A stretch of 64,000 bases of DNA from positions 1 through 64,000 of the forward strand of contig NZ_AUDD01000009.1 of the NCBI RefSeq assembly GCF_000425285.1, read 5' to 3'. The position numbers and the translations under genes are program-made. A model generated the notes under the pieces. It had not been told where the DNA came from, did not search any database, and saw nothing but the letters and a program-made list of their open reading frames with translations. This DNA comes from Acidipropionibacterium jensenii DSM 20535. GTDB taxonomy: Bacteria > Actinomycetota > Actinomycetes > Propionibacteriales > Propionibacteriaceae. This document shows positions 8,178 through 16,543 of the stretch, piece after piece (positions within the stretch are counted from its first letter, which is position 1; the number at the start of each line of letters is the position of its first letter).

Positions 8178-9356
8178 ATGAGCCGGGACGACCCTGCAGA
8201 ACAGGCCGTACCCGTGCCACACACTTCCACCCTGCGCACTATCCTCACGCCGTCGGTGATCGTCCGGATCGTGCTCGGCTGGGCCGCATTCGCAGCCCTC
8301 ATCCTCGCCCAACCACTCCTCGCCGGGCACCTGCCCACACCAGTGCTGTTCCTGGTGCTTACAGCGATCGTGGGCGTGATCATCGTCTGCGCCGGCGGGG
8401 TCGTCACCCAGGCCGAGCACCTCGCACACCGCCTCGGCGACCCCTACGGCACCCTCGTGCTCACGCTCTCGATCGTGCTCATCGAGGTCATCCTCATCTC
8501 CGCAGTCATGCTCGGACCCGGCGAGCACGCCACCATCGCCCGCGACTCCGTCATGGCCGCCACGATGATCGTGCTCACCCTCGTCATCGGCGCCGCCCTC
8601 CTGGTCGGCGGGCTCCGCCACGACAATCTGCGTGTCAACCGCACCGGGATCTCCGCCTACCTCTCGCTCCTGGTCGTGCTCGTCGCCGTCGCGTTCGCGT
8701 TCCCCGCCGTCATCGGCGTCGACGGGGCGTACACGCCGGGGCAGGCGATCCCGATCCTGATCCTCACAATCCTGCTCTACGGGTTCTTCCTCTACCGGCA
8801 GACCGGAGCGCAGAACACCGACTTCCAGGAAGTCACCACACCGACGGCCGGCACTGAAGCGCACGATCCGCGCCCTGGCGTCACGGTCGTGCTGCGTGAG
8901 CACCGGGCCGAGGTAGTCGCGCGGGTGTTGGTGCTGCTGGTCACGGTCATCCCGATCGTGCTGCTCTCCCACGACATGGCCGTCTTCCTCGACGACGGGT
9001 TGAACCGGCTCGGTGCTCCGATCGCGCTCTCGGGCATCCTCATCGCGATGATCGTGTTCCTGCCCGAAGCGATCACCACCGTGCGTGCCGCGTGGATGGG
9101 AGAGGCACAGCGGGTGACGAACCTTGCCCACGGAGCCCTCGTGTCCTGCGTGGGGCTGACTCTGCCGGTGGTGCTCGCGATCGGGCTGTTCACCGGGCAG
9201 ACCGTGATCCTCGCCGAAAGCCCCGTGAACCTGCTCTTGCTCGGGGTCAGCCTGCTGCTAAGCCTGACCACATTCAGCGCCAAACGCGTCACCGCGCTCC
9301 ACGGCGCCGCCCACCTGTTCGTGTTCGTGCTCTACGGGCTCAGCGTCTTCGCTTAA
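8178..9356 (+). CDS. CaxA/ChaA-type calcium (cation)/proton antiporter
   Basis: 392 residues from ATG 8178; earlier codons overlap the divergent phosphatase gene and look non-coding. Eleven or so membrane segments form two homologous halves, each with the acidic cation-exchanger motif: GTLVLTLSIVLIEVILIS in the first, ALSGILIAMIVFLPEAITT in the second. The Glu residues in these alpha-repeats bind the cation. Family members exchange Ca2+ (or Na+/K+) for protons across the cytoplasmic membrane. A TAGAAT at 8126-8131 could be a -10 box. It ends close to the convergent integrase gene. Confidence 0.82.
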   Translation: MSRDDPAEQAVPVPHTSTLRTILTPSVIVRIVLGWAAFAALILAQPLLAGHLPTPVLFLVLTAIVGVIIVCAGGVVTQAEHLAHRLGDPYGTLVLTLSIVLIEVILISAVMLGPGEHATIARDSVMAATMIVLTLVIGAALLVGGLRHDNLRVNRTGISAYLSLLVVLVAVAFAFPAVIGVDGAYTPGQAIPILILTILLYGFFLYRQTGAQNTDFQEVTTPTAGTEAHDPRPGVTVVLREHRAEVVARVLVLLVTVIPIVLLSHDMAVFLDDGLNRLGAPIALSGILIAMIVFLPEAITTVRAAWMGEAQRVTNLAHGALVSCVGLTLPVVLAIGLFTGQTVILAESPVNLLLLGVSLLLSLTTFSAKRVTALHGAAHLFVFVLYGLSVFA

Positions 9357-9384
9357 CCAACGATCTGAGCCTGATCTCTGAGTC

Positions 9385-11121
9385 CTACGTGGGCGTCGTA
9401 AGGTCGGGGTGTTCGAGAGTGTCGACGTAGCGGTTGGTGCCCTCGATACTCAGCCCGAACAGGTCCTTGAGGCGGCGCTGGTCGCCGCCGGTCGCATGGA
9501 CTTCTGCGAGGATACGGTCCTCCCGGAGAGCCTTGGCGGAGATGCCGGCTTTCTTCCAGGGGAACTGATGGCCGGGCGAACTCAGTCTGGGAGCAGTCTG
9601 CATCGTGACGAACAGGTGCGGGTTGCGGGTGTTCGGCCACTTCGCCGCGCGGTAGTCCAGCCATCGGGCGAGACGGTCGCGGACCGGCCCTGCGAGCAGG
9701 ACGGCGCGACCGTCGGGCATAGTCAAGCGTCCGTCACTGATGTCGGTGAGCTGGAGGTTGCGGACTTGGAGATTCGTGAGCGCGTGGAAGGCCACGATCG
9801 CGACGGCCAGAGCGATCGCCGGGTCGTCGTGGCCCAGGACGGCACGAATCTGCGCGGGTTCCAGCGGCAGCGGCGTGGTGCTGCTGAACTGGTAGGAGCC
9901 CAGGCTGCTGGTCGGGTCGGTGAAGACGAGCTTGCGGCCTTTGAGAATCGCGAACAGGGAACGCAGGCCGAGCATCGCGACCTGCCTCTTGGCCGATTCC
10001 TCGGGAAGGGAGTCGACCAGGACGGCCGGGCTGATCTCGGCAAGGGATTGGTAGCCGGCTTCGGCCCAGGCGGTGACGATCGGGGCGAGACCGATGATCT
10101 GAACGCGCACGGTCGTCTCCTCGCGGGGCTTGCGGCGAGGAGGGATGCGACTGCCATTGAGCATGATGTCGAACCAGAGCTCGAGCTGGGTGCGCATCGT
10201 ATCGGGAAGCTGGTCGAACTTGCCCGCGAAGTAGCGGTCGATGGTCGGGATACGGTCGTCGATGAGGATGCCAGCGGCGTCGAGAACGTCGAGGGTGGAG
10301 CGGACGTTGCTGTCGCTGTCGTACCGGCGAAGCCGGATCACTTCGCTCGCGCGGATGGTCATCGCGCCCTCGGGGGCGAGAATCTGGAGCATCTTCACCG
10401 AGCGGCGCACCTGGTTGGTCTGCCGTTTGGACCAGCCGAACCGTTCGGCGTGCTCGAACACGATGCCATCAGTTCGCCAGGACCAGTCGCGAGCCTGAGC
10501 TGTGGTGAGCTCGCGGAGCACGTCCGGGTCAGGGGCAAGATCGAACAGGGCCGGCTGCTCCCAGTCGGAGATTTCCTCGGCCTGCTGCGCCAGGAGGATG
10601 CGGGCGGCCCGCACCGACTGCCTGGGCTGCTTCGGCTTGCGGCGGGGAGCCATGTTCGCGAAGAAGAGCTGCAGCCCCAGCCGGGCACCTTCCTCGAAGT
10701 CGAGGGGCCGGCCGGGTACCTGGATGCGGCGGGCGTTCTCAAGACAGAGGCGGCAGGCTCCCTGGTCGCCGACGGTGACGTGGCGTCCGCAGTAGAGGCA
10801 ATCGCCGACCGGATAGTGACTCGACCACCAGCGGCATTGCCAGCACTTCCAGTTGTGTCGGCGGTAGACGCCCCAGGCGAGGCTGTCCTTGCAGGAGCCG
10901 ACGTACTCCGGGCTGCCGGGGTGACAGCGGTCGCAGAGGCCCTGGCTGTAGTAGTTCTTCGACCCGCATCGCTCGCAGGGCGGAGCGGGGAACGGACCAC
11001 CGGGCAGGCAGTCGTAGCAATAGTCGACGGCAGGCCAGGTCCATGCCGCCGCGTTCACGCCGCAGGTGAAGCACGTGCGAGGGGGCCGGAAGCGTGAGTT
11101 GAGCCCCTTCCTGGTGCTCAC
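9385..11121 (-). CDS. Cys-rich protein with degenerate tyrosine-recombinase C-terminus
   Basis: 578 residues, GTG start overlapping the upstream stop (GTGA). The first 130 residues contain seven C-x2-C pairs (17/20, 35/38, 49/52, 63/66, 93/96, 108/111, 123/126), so three or more zinc ribbons are likely. The C-terminal 180 residues resemble a tyrosine recombinase catalytic core: NLQVRNLQLTDI, then KALREDRILAE, RRLKDLFGLS and TNRYVDT align with the HxLRH...LLGH...Y blocks. The first His is Lys, and the GH is GL. It may therefore be a DNA-binding or architectural partner, not an active recombinase, comparable in position to a second transposition protein of Tn554-like elements. Confidence 0.6.
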   Translation of the reverse strand: MSTRKGLNSRFRPPRTCFTCGVNAAAWTWPAVDYCYDCLPGGPFPAPPCERCGSKNYYSQGLCDRCHPGSPEYVGSCKDSLAWGVYRRHNWKCWQCRWWSSHYPVGDCLYCGRHVTVGDQGACRLCLENARRIQVPGRPLDFEEGARLGLQLFFANMAPRRKPKQPRQSVRAARILLAQQAEEISDWEQPALFDLAPDPDVLRELTTAQARDWSWRTDGIVFEHAERFGWSKRQTNQVRRSVKMLQILAPEGAMTIRASEVIRLRRYDSDSNVRSTLDVLDAAGILIDDRIPTIDRYFAGKFDQLPDTMRTQLELWFDIMLNGSRIPPRRKPREETTVRVQIIGLAPIVTAWAEAGYQSLAEISPAVLVDSLPEESAKRQVAMLGLRSLFAILKGRKLVFTDPTSSLGSYQFSSTTPLPLEPAQIRAVLGHDDPAIALAVAIVAFHALTNLQVRNLQLTDISDGRLTMPDGRAVLLAGPVRDRLARWLDYRAAKWPNTRNPHLFVTMQTAPRLSSPGHQFPWKKAGISAKALREDRILAEVHATGGDQRRLKDLFGLSIEGTNRYVDTLEHPDLTTPT

Positions 11122-11444
11122 AGCGGCGGCTCGGACCGCGGGTTCCCGAACCTCGGAGAGACACGCGGTCCGGTCTCGTTCTCGCCGTTGATCGTCTCGG
11201 CCTTCTTCGGTCGGCGGGCGGCGACCTTCTCCGGCTCAGGGGTCATCAGGTCAGAGGGGGTGCAGCCGAGGATCGCGCAGATCACGTCGAGTTCTTCGAG
11301 CCGGATCGTCGGCGGAGTGCCCGACCACCAGCCCGACATCTTCCCGGCGCTGATCTCCACTCCGGCCGCGGCGAGCTGGCGGCGCAGCTCGGCTGACTTC
11401 CAGATGCCTCGTTCGGCGGCTCTCATCCGCAAGTTCCACTTCAC
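11118..11444 (-). CDS. Small XRE-type helix-turn-helix protein of the recombinase trio
   Basis: 108 residues, GTG start, seven bases downstream of the recombinase stop and overlapping the next gene by four bases. Residues 10-70 (KSAELRRQLAAAGVEISAGK, then LEELDVICAILGCTPSDL) form a lambda-repressor-like HTH. The tail is basic and polar. Lying between two recombinase-type genes, it probably acts as a directionality or regulatory factor for transposition, but no function is demonstrated for it in anything I can see. Confidence 0.7.
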   Translation of the reverse strand: MKWNLRMRAAERGIWKSAELRRQLAAAGVEISAGKMSGWWSGTPPTIRLEELDVICAILGCTPSDLMTPEPEKVAARRPKKAETINGENETGPRVSPRFGNPRSEPPL

Positions 11445-11451
11445 GGTCTTC

Positions 11452-12534
11452 TCACCCTTCCCCTGTCAGGCGGGCCTCGACCCGCTGGTTGGCGTTGCGC
11501 CACGCGAGCTCGACGTGCTCGCTGCGCACATGGATATAACCCGATGTCGTCGCCAGCCACTGATGGCCCAGCAGTTCTTGGAGGGCCTTCAAGTCCATCC
11601 CGGTCCCATACAGCGACGAGGCGCAGTAGTGCCGCAGCACATGCGGCGTCAGCCGCCCCGCCCACGCGGGCAGGAACCGTTCGGTCTGGATCGTCAGCGC
11701 CCGCCGCAGCGAGTTGTGACCGATCCGCCCGCACCGGCCGAGTTCGTCATCGAACCGCTCGGAGGGCATCAGCGGCGCGTCGGGGTTCTGCCAGTCTTCG
11801 CCGAACTGGTGGCGGACCTCGGCCAGCCACCAGTCGATGAGCTGGTCGGCGCCGTTGATCGCCGGCACCAGTCGCGGCTTGAAGCCACGCCCGCCCGAGC
11901 CTTTCCCGAAGCGAACATGCAGTTTGCCGAACCCGCCCAGGTCAGGTCGCCAGTCGCGGATGTCGAGCATCACGGACTCGTTGATCCGCAGCCCCAGCCG
12001 CCGCCACAGCGACGCCGCGAAGTAGTCGCGGGCAGCGGGCAGATACTTTCTCGCACCGGGGATCGAGCCGCGCCACCGGGTGAACAGCTCCTCGATCTCA
12101 GCATCGGACGGCGGCACCCTGATCTTGCCCAGCGACTTGCCCTTTTGCCGGTTGAACTCGTCGATCGGCTGCTCGACCGTTACCCCGGTCATCCGGCGAA
12201 TCTTGCCCTGATAGCGGGTGATTAGGAACTCGTAGAACTGCGCCAACGATCCGGCCTTGCCCGCCCGCGTCGTCACCGACAGGCCCCTGCGCCGCTGCTC
12301 GGCGAGGAAGCGGTCGGCATCGTCAGCCGACGCCTCCCACAACGGGCACGTCAACGACCGGGCGAACTCGATGACCGTCGCCCGTGTCGACCGCACATGC
12401 CCATCGGTGAGCCCGGCAGCAGCCATCGCCAGCGCGTACTCGTCGACGAGCTCCTGCTCGAAATCCTCCGCATCCTGCGCGCTGCGCAGCACCTCGTCAG
12501 CCACACCACCACCTTGCAGCGCGACGAGCTTCAT
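11452..12534 (-). CDS. Tyrosine recombinase/integrase of the transposon-like element
   Basis: 360 residues with all hallmarks of an active phage-integrase-type tyrosine recombinase. There is an N-terminal SAM-like core-binding domain (about 25-120), the first catalytic Arg near residue 181 ([10 protein letters not shown]), [13 protein letters not shown] near 296, ELLGH and the nucleophile Tyr near 331 (SGYIHV). Its length equals that of Tn554 TnpA-type recombinases. Transcription runs leftward through the HTH and Cys-rich genes as one operon. The promoter should lie in 12535-12620, a region rich in symmetrical repeats. Confidence 0.85.
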   Translation of the reverse strand: MKLVALQGGGVADEVLRSAQDAEDFEQELVDEYALAMAAAGLTDGHVRSTRATVIEFARSLTCPLWEASADDADRFLAEQRRRGLSVTTRAGKAGSLAQFYEFLITRYQGKIRRMTGVTVEQPIDEFNRQKGKSLGKIRVPPSDAEIEELFTRWRGSIPGARKYLPAARDYFAASLWRRLGLRINESVMLDIRDWRPDLGGFGKLHVRFGKGSGGRGFKPRLVPAINGADQLIDWWLAEVRHQFGEDWQNPDAPLMPSERFDDELGRCGRIGHNSLRRALTIQTERFLPAWAGRLTPHVLRHYCASSLYGTGMDLKALQELLGHQWLATTSGYIHVRSEHVELAWRNANQRVEARLTGEG

Positions 12535-12543
12535 GAACTTCTC

Positions 12544-12608
12544 GGTTCACTGTGACCGACCATGCTTCAATCATACCGACGAACCTTCAGTCACAGTGAC
12601 GGTTCTTC
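12544..12608. promoter_or_regulatory. Repeat-rich control or binding region upstream of the integrase operon
   Basis: Two arms of an imperfect inverted repeat, GGTTCACTGTGAC (12544-12556) and GTCACAGTGACGGTTC (12590-12605), enclose the region just upstream of the integrase start. The pentamer CTTCA recurs at 12564, 12584 and 12604, exactly 20 bp apart. The motif CCGACGAACCTTCAG (12576-12590) is the inverted counterpart of the left-end motif at 2746-2762. Recombinase binding sites, an operator, or both are plausible. Confidence 0.4.
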
Positions 12609-12681
12609 AACATGTCTTCCGGGCACGGAGAACCTTGCACCACCTGGGAAGCAGGCCCCTTAGACAGCCGGGGCGTCAGGA

Positions 12682-12692
12682 GGAACTTGAGT
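12682..12692 (+). repeat. Right 11-bp core-like direct repeat of the insertion
   Basis: GGAACTTGAGT, identical to 2761-2771. It is preceded by AGGA, so AGGAGG overlaps its start, but the following ATG opens only a three-codon frame (ATG GAG ATT TGA); a gene may have been interrupted here. Confidence 0.5.
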
Positions 12693-12736
12693 GCATGGAG
12701 ATTTGATACCAGGGACGACTGGTGCACCTGATGGGC

Positions 12737-13267
12737 ATGAGTATTCACCACAGCCACTCAGGCGACCCGGAGGAGACGCCAGTCAGTCTGCCGCTGGCCG
12801 TCATCACGGTCGATTCCTACGGGGTCCTCAACGTCAGCTTGGATGGCGCCGAGTATCCGCCGCCCTCACCGACCGAGCCGTGGACGAAGGGCCGGTTCGG
12901 GGAACTTCTCGACGTCCTGACCGCGGACCGTACGCGGACCATCCGAGTCGAGATCCACGAGTCCGACGGAAGCACATTCACCGACATCATCAATGTAGCC
13001 CGCACCCCACGCTCGGAGCCGACGGATGAGTCGCCTGCGCCTCGTCGGGCCCGGCACCGCCACGTACCCGAAACCATCGAGGTGACTGGGGCCGGGTTCC
13101 AGCCGGGTGAAGAGGTGACGGTCGCCCTCGTCCGCACCACCGCCGAAGCGACCGCGGCCGGGACAGTCCGCGTGACCCTGGATCTCGGGGAACTGCCCAC
13201 GGGTGGCGCGGACATTGTGCTGGTTGGCATCACCTCCGCACGGGTCGTGGCGCGGCGGGTGCCATGA
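12737..13267 (+). CDS. Uncharacterised conjugative-element protein
   Basis: 176 residues from ATG 12737 (in-frame GTG 12722 and ATG 12731 are alternatives; none has a good ribosome site, perhaps because the insertion removed the native upstream region). The N-terminal half (VITVDSYGVLNVSLDGAEYP, IRVEIHESDGSTFTDIINV) and the C-terminal half (VTGAGFQPGEEVTVALV) are each beta-rich. An Arg/Pro/Glu linker joins them. The second half resembles an Ig-like or transthyretin-like sandwich. No membrane segment or catalytic motif is evident. It overlaps the coupling-protein gene by four bases (ATGA), which ties it to conjugation. Confidence 0.6.
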   Translation: MSIHHSHSGDPEETPVSLPLAVITVDSYGVLNVSLDGAEYPPPSPTEPWTKGRFGELLDVLTADRTRTIRVEIHESDGSTFTDIINVARTPRSEPTDESPAPRRARHRHVPETIEVTGAGFQPGEEVTVALVRTTAEATAAGTVRVTLDLGELPTGGADIVLVGITSARVVARRVP

Positions 13268-15045
13268 GCACGCAGCGCCAGTCCGGCTCGATGGGTGACG
13301 AGCTGACGAACATCCTCATGGTCGGGCTCGCCGCCCTCTTCGGCCTCATCCTCACCCTCCGCGGCGCAGGGTCCGTCGCTGCGTTCGTGACCGGCGCCGA
13401 CCAACCACAAGTAGGTGTCGCCGGTGGGCTGGCGGTCCTGTTCAGCCCCGGAGATCCTGCGGGCGCGCTCCACGCCGACGGGCTCAACCCCATCGCCTAC
13501 TGGATCACCCTGACACTCATGCTCGGCCTCCTTGGAGCCGGAGGGACCTGGGGGTGGATCAAGTGGCGACGCCACTCCCGCGCGGTCGATGTGGACCCAC
13601 ACCGGTTGGCGGGCACGGCCACAAGCCACGAAGTCGCCACCGCAGCCTCCGCGAATACACTCGTCCGCCACGCCGGGACACTCCGCCCGTCCCTCGATAC
13701 GCCAAAACCGCACGATGTGGGGTTCCTGCTCGGCCAGTCGAAGGGCAAACAGGTGTGGGCCAGCGTCGAGGACTCCATCCTCCTCATCGGCCCGCCCCGC
13801 TCCGGCAAGGGCCTACACATCGTCATCCCCGCGATCCTCGACGCACCCGGTGCCGTGGTCACCACCAGCACCCGGCCCGACAACCTCACCGCCACACTCA
13901 AGGCCCGGCAGCAGATCGGGCCAGTCGCCGTCTTCGACCCCCAACACTTGGCCGACGGCGTTCCCGCAGGTCTTCGCTGGTCACCCATCCGCGGCTGCGA
14001 CGACCCACTCACCGCCATGATCCGCGCCACCGGGCTGGCCGCCGCGACCGGCCTCGCCGACGGCGGGGTCGATGGAGGCGGATTCTGGGAAGGCAAGACC
14101 CGCGTAGCGCTGCAAGCCCTCCTGCATGCGGCCGCACTGGATCACCGCACACCCGCCGAACTGTTCCGCTGGACCCTCGACCCCTCCGCCGCGGCAGACG
14201 CCGTCGCCATCCTCACCGGTTCACCCCACTCAGCGACAGGCTGGGCCGAATCCCTGGAAGCCAGGATCGACGCTGACCCGCGCACCCGCGATTCCATCTG
14301 GCAAGGCGTCTCCCTGGCACTGGCGGCCCTGGCCGACCCCCGCGTCCTCGACGCTGTCAGCCCCGGGCCCGGTGAACAGTTCGATCCCGAAGCCTTCATC
14401 CGCGACAAGGGCATCCTCTACCTGCTCGCCACCGGAGCCGGGGCGGGCAACAGTGCCGCCCTCGTCGCAGCGTTCGTGGAAGACCTCGTCGAAACAGCCC
14501 GGCGTATGGCCGCCCGCAGCCCGGGCGCACGGCTCGACCCACCACTCCTGCTCGCCCTGGACGAGATCGGCAACCTCGCACCCCTCCCGTCACTCCCGAC
14601 TCTGATGGCAGAAGGCGGCGGCACCGGGATCACGACCATGCCCGTTCTCCAGTCCCTGGCCCAGGCCAGGGACAAGTGGAGCGAGAACCAGGCCGGGGCC
14701 ATCTGGGACGCCAGCATCGTCAAGATCATCCTCGGCGGCGCCTCAAACAGCCGCGACCTTCAAGACCTCGCCACCCTCATCGGCGAACGCGACGAGTACA
14801 CCGACTCCATCACCCTCGGCGACCACGGCACCCGCTCAAACCAGCGTTCCGTACGCCGTGTGCCGATCCTGCCACCCGACCGCATCCGCACCCTCCCATT
14901 CGGCACCGGCGTCATCCTCCTACGCTCCACACCGCCGATCATCACCGACCTACATCCCTGGCCCAAACGCGGCGACGCTGTACAGCTTCAACGCGACCGG
15001 GAAGGTATCGAGGCCCTCCTGCAACGGCCACCCAGCACCGAGTAG
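13264..15045 (+). CDS. VirD4/TraG-like type IV coupling protein
   Basis: 593 residues. Two hydrophobic segments (about 15-35 and 78-97) anchor the N-terminus, followed by a cytosolic ATPase with Walker A GPPRSGKG (176-183), the conserved VTTSTRPDNL block after it and Walker B LLLALDEIGN with a following LPSLMAEGGG-like TraM-recognition segment. Coupling proteins bring the relaxase-DNA complex to the mating channel. Relaxase and most pore genes are not in the window, so the element is either incomplete or extends left. Start ATG 13264 overlaps the upstream stop. Confidence 0.85.
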   Translation: MSTQRQSGSMGDELTNILMVGLAALFGLILTLRGAGSVAAFVTGADQPQVGVAGGLAVLFSPGDPAGALHADGLNPIAYWITLTLMLGLLGAGGTWGWIKWRRHSRAVDVDPHRLAGTATSHEVATAASANTLVRHAGTLRPSLDTPKPHDVGFLLGQSKGKQVWASVEDSILLIGPPRSGKGLHIVIPAILDAPGAVVTTSTRPDNLTATLKARQQIGPVAVFDPQHLADGVPAGLRWSPIRGCDDPLTAMIRATGLAAATGLADGGVDGGGFWEGKTRVALQALLHAAALDHRTPAELFRWTLDPSAAADAVAILTGSPHSATGWAESLEARIDADPRTRDSIWQGVSLALAALADPRVLDAVSPGPGEQFDPEAFIRDKGILYLLATGAGAGNSAALVAAFVEDLVETARRMAARSPGARLDPPLLLALDEIGNLAPLPSLPTLMAEGGGTGITTMPVLQSLAQARDKWSENQAGAIWDASIVKIILGGASNSRDLQDLATLIGERDEYTDSITLGDHGTRSNQRSVRRVPILPPDRIRTLPFGTGVILLRSTPPIITDLHPWPKRGDAVQLQRDREGIEALLQRPPSTE

Positions 15046-15134
15046 TCGAACGCCGGGAAGCCACGTGCACCTGCCTGTCAGAGCGACCCTGTCCGATGGG
15101 GCCGCCCCGATATGAAGGGCAGGAGGACAGTCCC

Positions 15135-15593
15135 ATGGCTATCCGCACCCAGCAGTCCATCTCCGGCTTCATCGCCACCGACCCGCAGCTGACCGTGACG
15201 GATCGCGGGGAGGCGCGCTTCTACGCGAGGTTCGGTCAGGAGAACTTCCACCGCGAGGAGGATGGCTCGTTCACAAAGCTGGAGCCGACCTTCCACAACC
15301 TCGTCATGTACCGGGCCACCGCCGAACGCGCTTTCGAGCGGTTCGCCAAGGGCGACAGCTTCGTCGCCGAGGGCTACGCCCACGAGTACTCCTACGAGCG
15401 AGACGGCCAGTCCCTGTCCGGGGAGGAGTTCGTCGCCAAGAAGATCGGCCACGACACAGCCCGCACCCGCTACGACGTCGACCGAACGCCCCGAAACTCC
15501 CAGACCCGTGAGGCGGCCACGCGAGACCAGGAGCGCGCGTTCGACCCTCCAGTCTCGCGGCCGACCACCAGCGCTCCCGTGCTCGGCCGCTGA
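15135..15593 (+). CDS. Single-stranded-DNA-binding protein of the conjugative element
   Basis: 152 residues; AGGAGGA precedes ATG 15135 by eight bases. The OB-fold pattern is visible in SISGFIATDPQLTVTDRGEA, FYARFGQENF, FHNLVMYRATAERAFERFAKGD and FVAEGYAHEYSYERDG. The tail is Arg/Thr/Pro-rich and lacks the acidic DDDIPF-type end of housekeeping SSB, as expected for element-borne versions that coat transferred single strands. It follows the coupling-protein gene by 89 bp. Confidence 0.78.
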   Translation: MAIRTQQSISGFIATDPQLTVTDRGEARFYARFGQENFHREEDGSFTKLEPTFHNLVMYRATAERAFERFAKGDSFVAEGYAHEYSYERDGQSLSGEEFVAKKIGHDTARTRYDVDRTPRNSQTREAATRDQERAFDPPVSRPTTSAPVLGR

Positions 15594-15612
15594 ACCTGGA
15601 GAGGAGCGCACC

Positions 15613-16194
15613 ATGACCACTCACACGCCGGGCTTCGACGAGGAGCCTGACTACGACGACACGCAAAATCTCATCGCCGAGCCGCCACACCCTGTCAACT
15701 GGAATCTGTTGACCGCCACCGACCTGGAGCAGGAACTCCTTGAGCTGAACCGGTGGGTCGACTGGCTGCGCCACACCTACGGACTCCCAGCCTCCATCAT
15801 CCCGCCCTACTGGCACCGCCACCCCGAACTCCTCTGGGAACTCTCCGCCCTCCACCTGCACTGGCTCTGCGCCTACGACCCCGACCAGAACGGCTCCGCG
15901 CCGCTGGGCTGGCACCGCGACTTCGCCGACGCCCGCCAACGCCTGCGCGACTGGGTCACAGCCTCCGGAACCCGCCTCGACCGCGACCGCCCCACACGAC
16001 AAACCACATGGCCCGGGGAATCGCCCGCCGAACACGCGGAAGAGACCGCGATCACCGACCGGGACCAGGACTTCGTCCAGTACGTCCTCGACGAGGTCCA
16101 CCAGAGGCAAGAAGCCGAAGACGCGTTCTATGCGAGCATCGACGAACGCACCGGCGAGATCCACGACCACCCCGAGAGTGCCCAGGGCGGGTGA
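15613..16194 (+). CDS. Uncharacterised conjugative-element protein (DUF4913-like)
   Basis: 193 residues, GAGGAG ten bases before ATG 15613. The centre is aromatic-rich (LNRWVDWLRHTYG, PPYWHRHPELLWELSALHLH, APLGWHRDFADARQRL), and the C-terminus is very acidic. The order of a W-rich helix, a YWHRHP turn and a GWHRDF motif recalls DUF4913-type proteins from actinobacterial integrative elements; I hold this loosely. No catalytic residues are evident. It lies between SSB and the small gene before the recombinase. Confidence 0.6.
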   Translation: MTTHTPGFDEEPDYDDTQNLIAEPPHPVNWNLLTATDLEQELLELNRWVDWLRHTYGLPASIIPPYWHRHPELLWELSALHLHWLCAYDPDQNGSAPLGWHRDFADARQRLRDWVTASGTRLDRDRPTRQTTWPGESPAEHAEETAITDRDQDFVQYVLDEVHQRQEAEDAFYASIDERTGEIHDHPESAQGG

Positions 16195-16196
16195 GG

Positions 16197-16400
16197 ATGA
16201 TGGTCCGCTCCTACAAGCGCACGACGGACCGGTCGGACGCCAACCGGCCGGTCCGCGTGCGCTACATCAAACGCAGCGAGATCGACGCCGAGAAGGTCGC
16301 CGAGGTTCTCATCCGCATCGCCCTGCGCGCTGCGGGCAACGGCACGACCACCGGGAACGCCGGTTCCTACGTCCGGGATCTTCTCGTCAGCGCCCGGTAG
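16197..16400 (+). CDS. 67-aa companion protein upstream of serine recombinase REC1
   Basis: 67 residues from ATG 16197 (ATG 16200 also possible), two bases after the preceding stop. Basic N-terminus, then YIKRSEIDAEKVAEVLIRIA, a predicted amphipathic helix. An unrelated-looking but equally long (67 aa) gene stands before REC2, and its segment RRDEPDADRLVEWVLNIA matches this helix in spacing and key residues. A role with the recombinase (directionality or regulation) is inference. Confidence 0.55.
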   Translation: MMVRSYKRTTDRSDANRPVRVRYIKRSEIDAEKVAEVLIRIALRAAGNGTTTGNAGSYVRDLLVSAR

Positions 16401-16450
16401 ACTGTTGGGCAAGCTCAACGAACCGGCGTCGTTGGCACCAGACTCTTAAG

Positions 16451-16470
16451 CCCCGCACTCGGGGTGTTCT
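16451..16470 (+). terminator. Weak intrinsic terminator candidate after the 67-aa gene
   Basis: CCCCG-CACT-CGGGG followed by TGTTCTTCCT. A second short hairpin, GACCCC-GCTCA-GGGGTC (16510-16526), lies just before the recombinase ribosome site and could affect its translation. Confidence 0.4.
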
Positions 16471-16543
16471 TCCTGCTTCTTGACGTGACCGCCATCCGGC
16501 GCCCCACAAGACCCCGCTCAGGGGTCCGTGAAAGGCGGTCACC

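Larger units (their letters stand above)
2761..12692. mobile_element. Transposon-like insertion carried by a tyrosine-recombinase trio
   Basis: This block interrupts the conjugative element: the VirB4-like gene ends at 2730 and conjugation genes resume at about 12.74 kb. Both edges carry the 11-mer GGAACTTGAGT in direct orientation (2761-2771 and 12682-12692), as expected for the crossover core of a tyrosine-recombinase element that makes no target duplication of its own. Close to these lie inverted copies of a related motif: TTGAAGGTTTTCGTCGG at 2746-2762 and CCGACGAACCTTCAG at 12576-12590. The element holds its own recombination genes at the right end and a seven-gene cargo. Boundaries are inferred from the repeats and gene interruption only. 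Confidence 0.55.
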
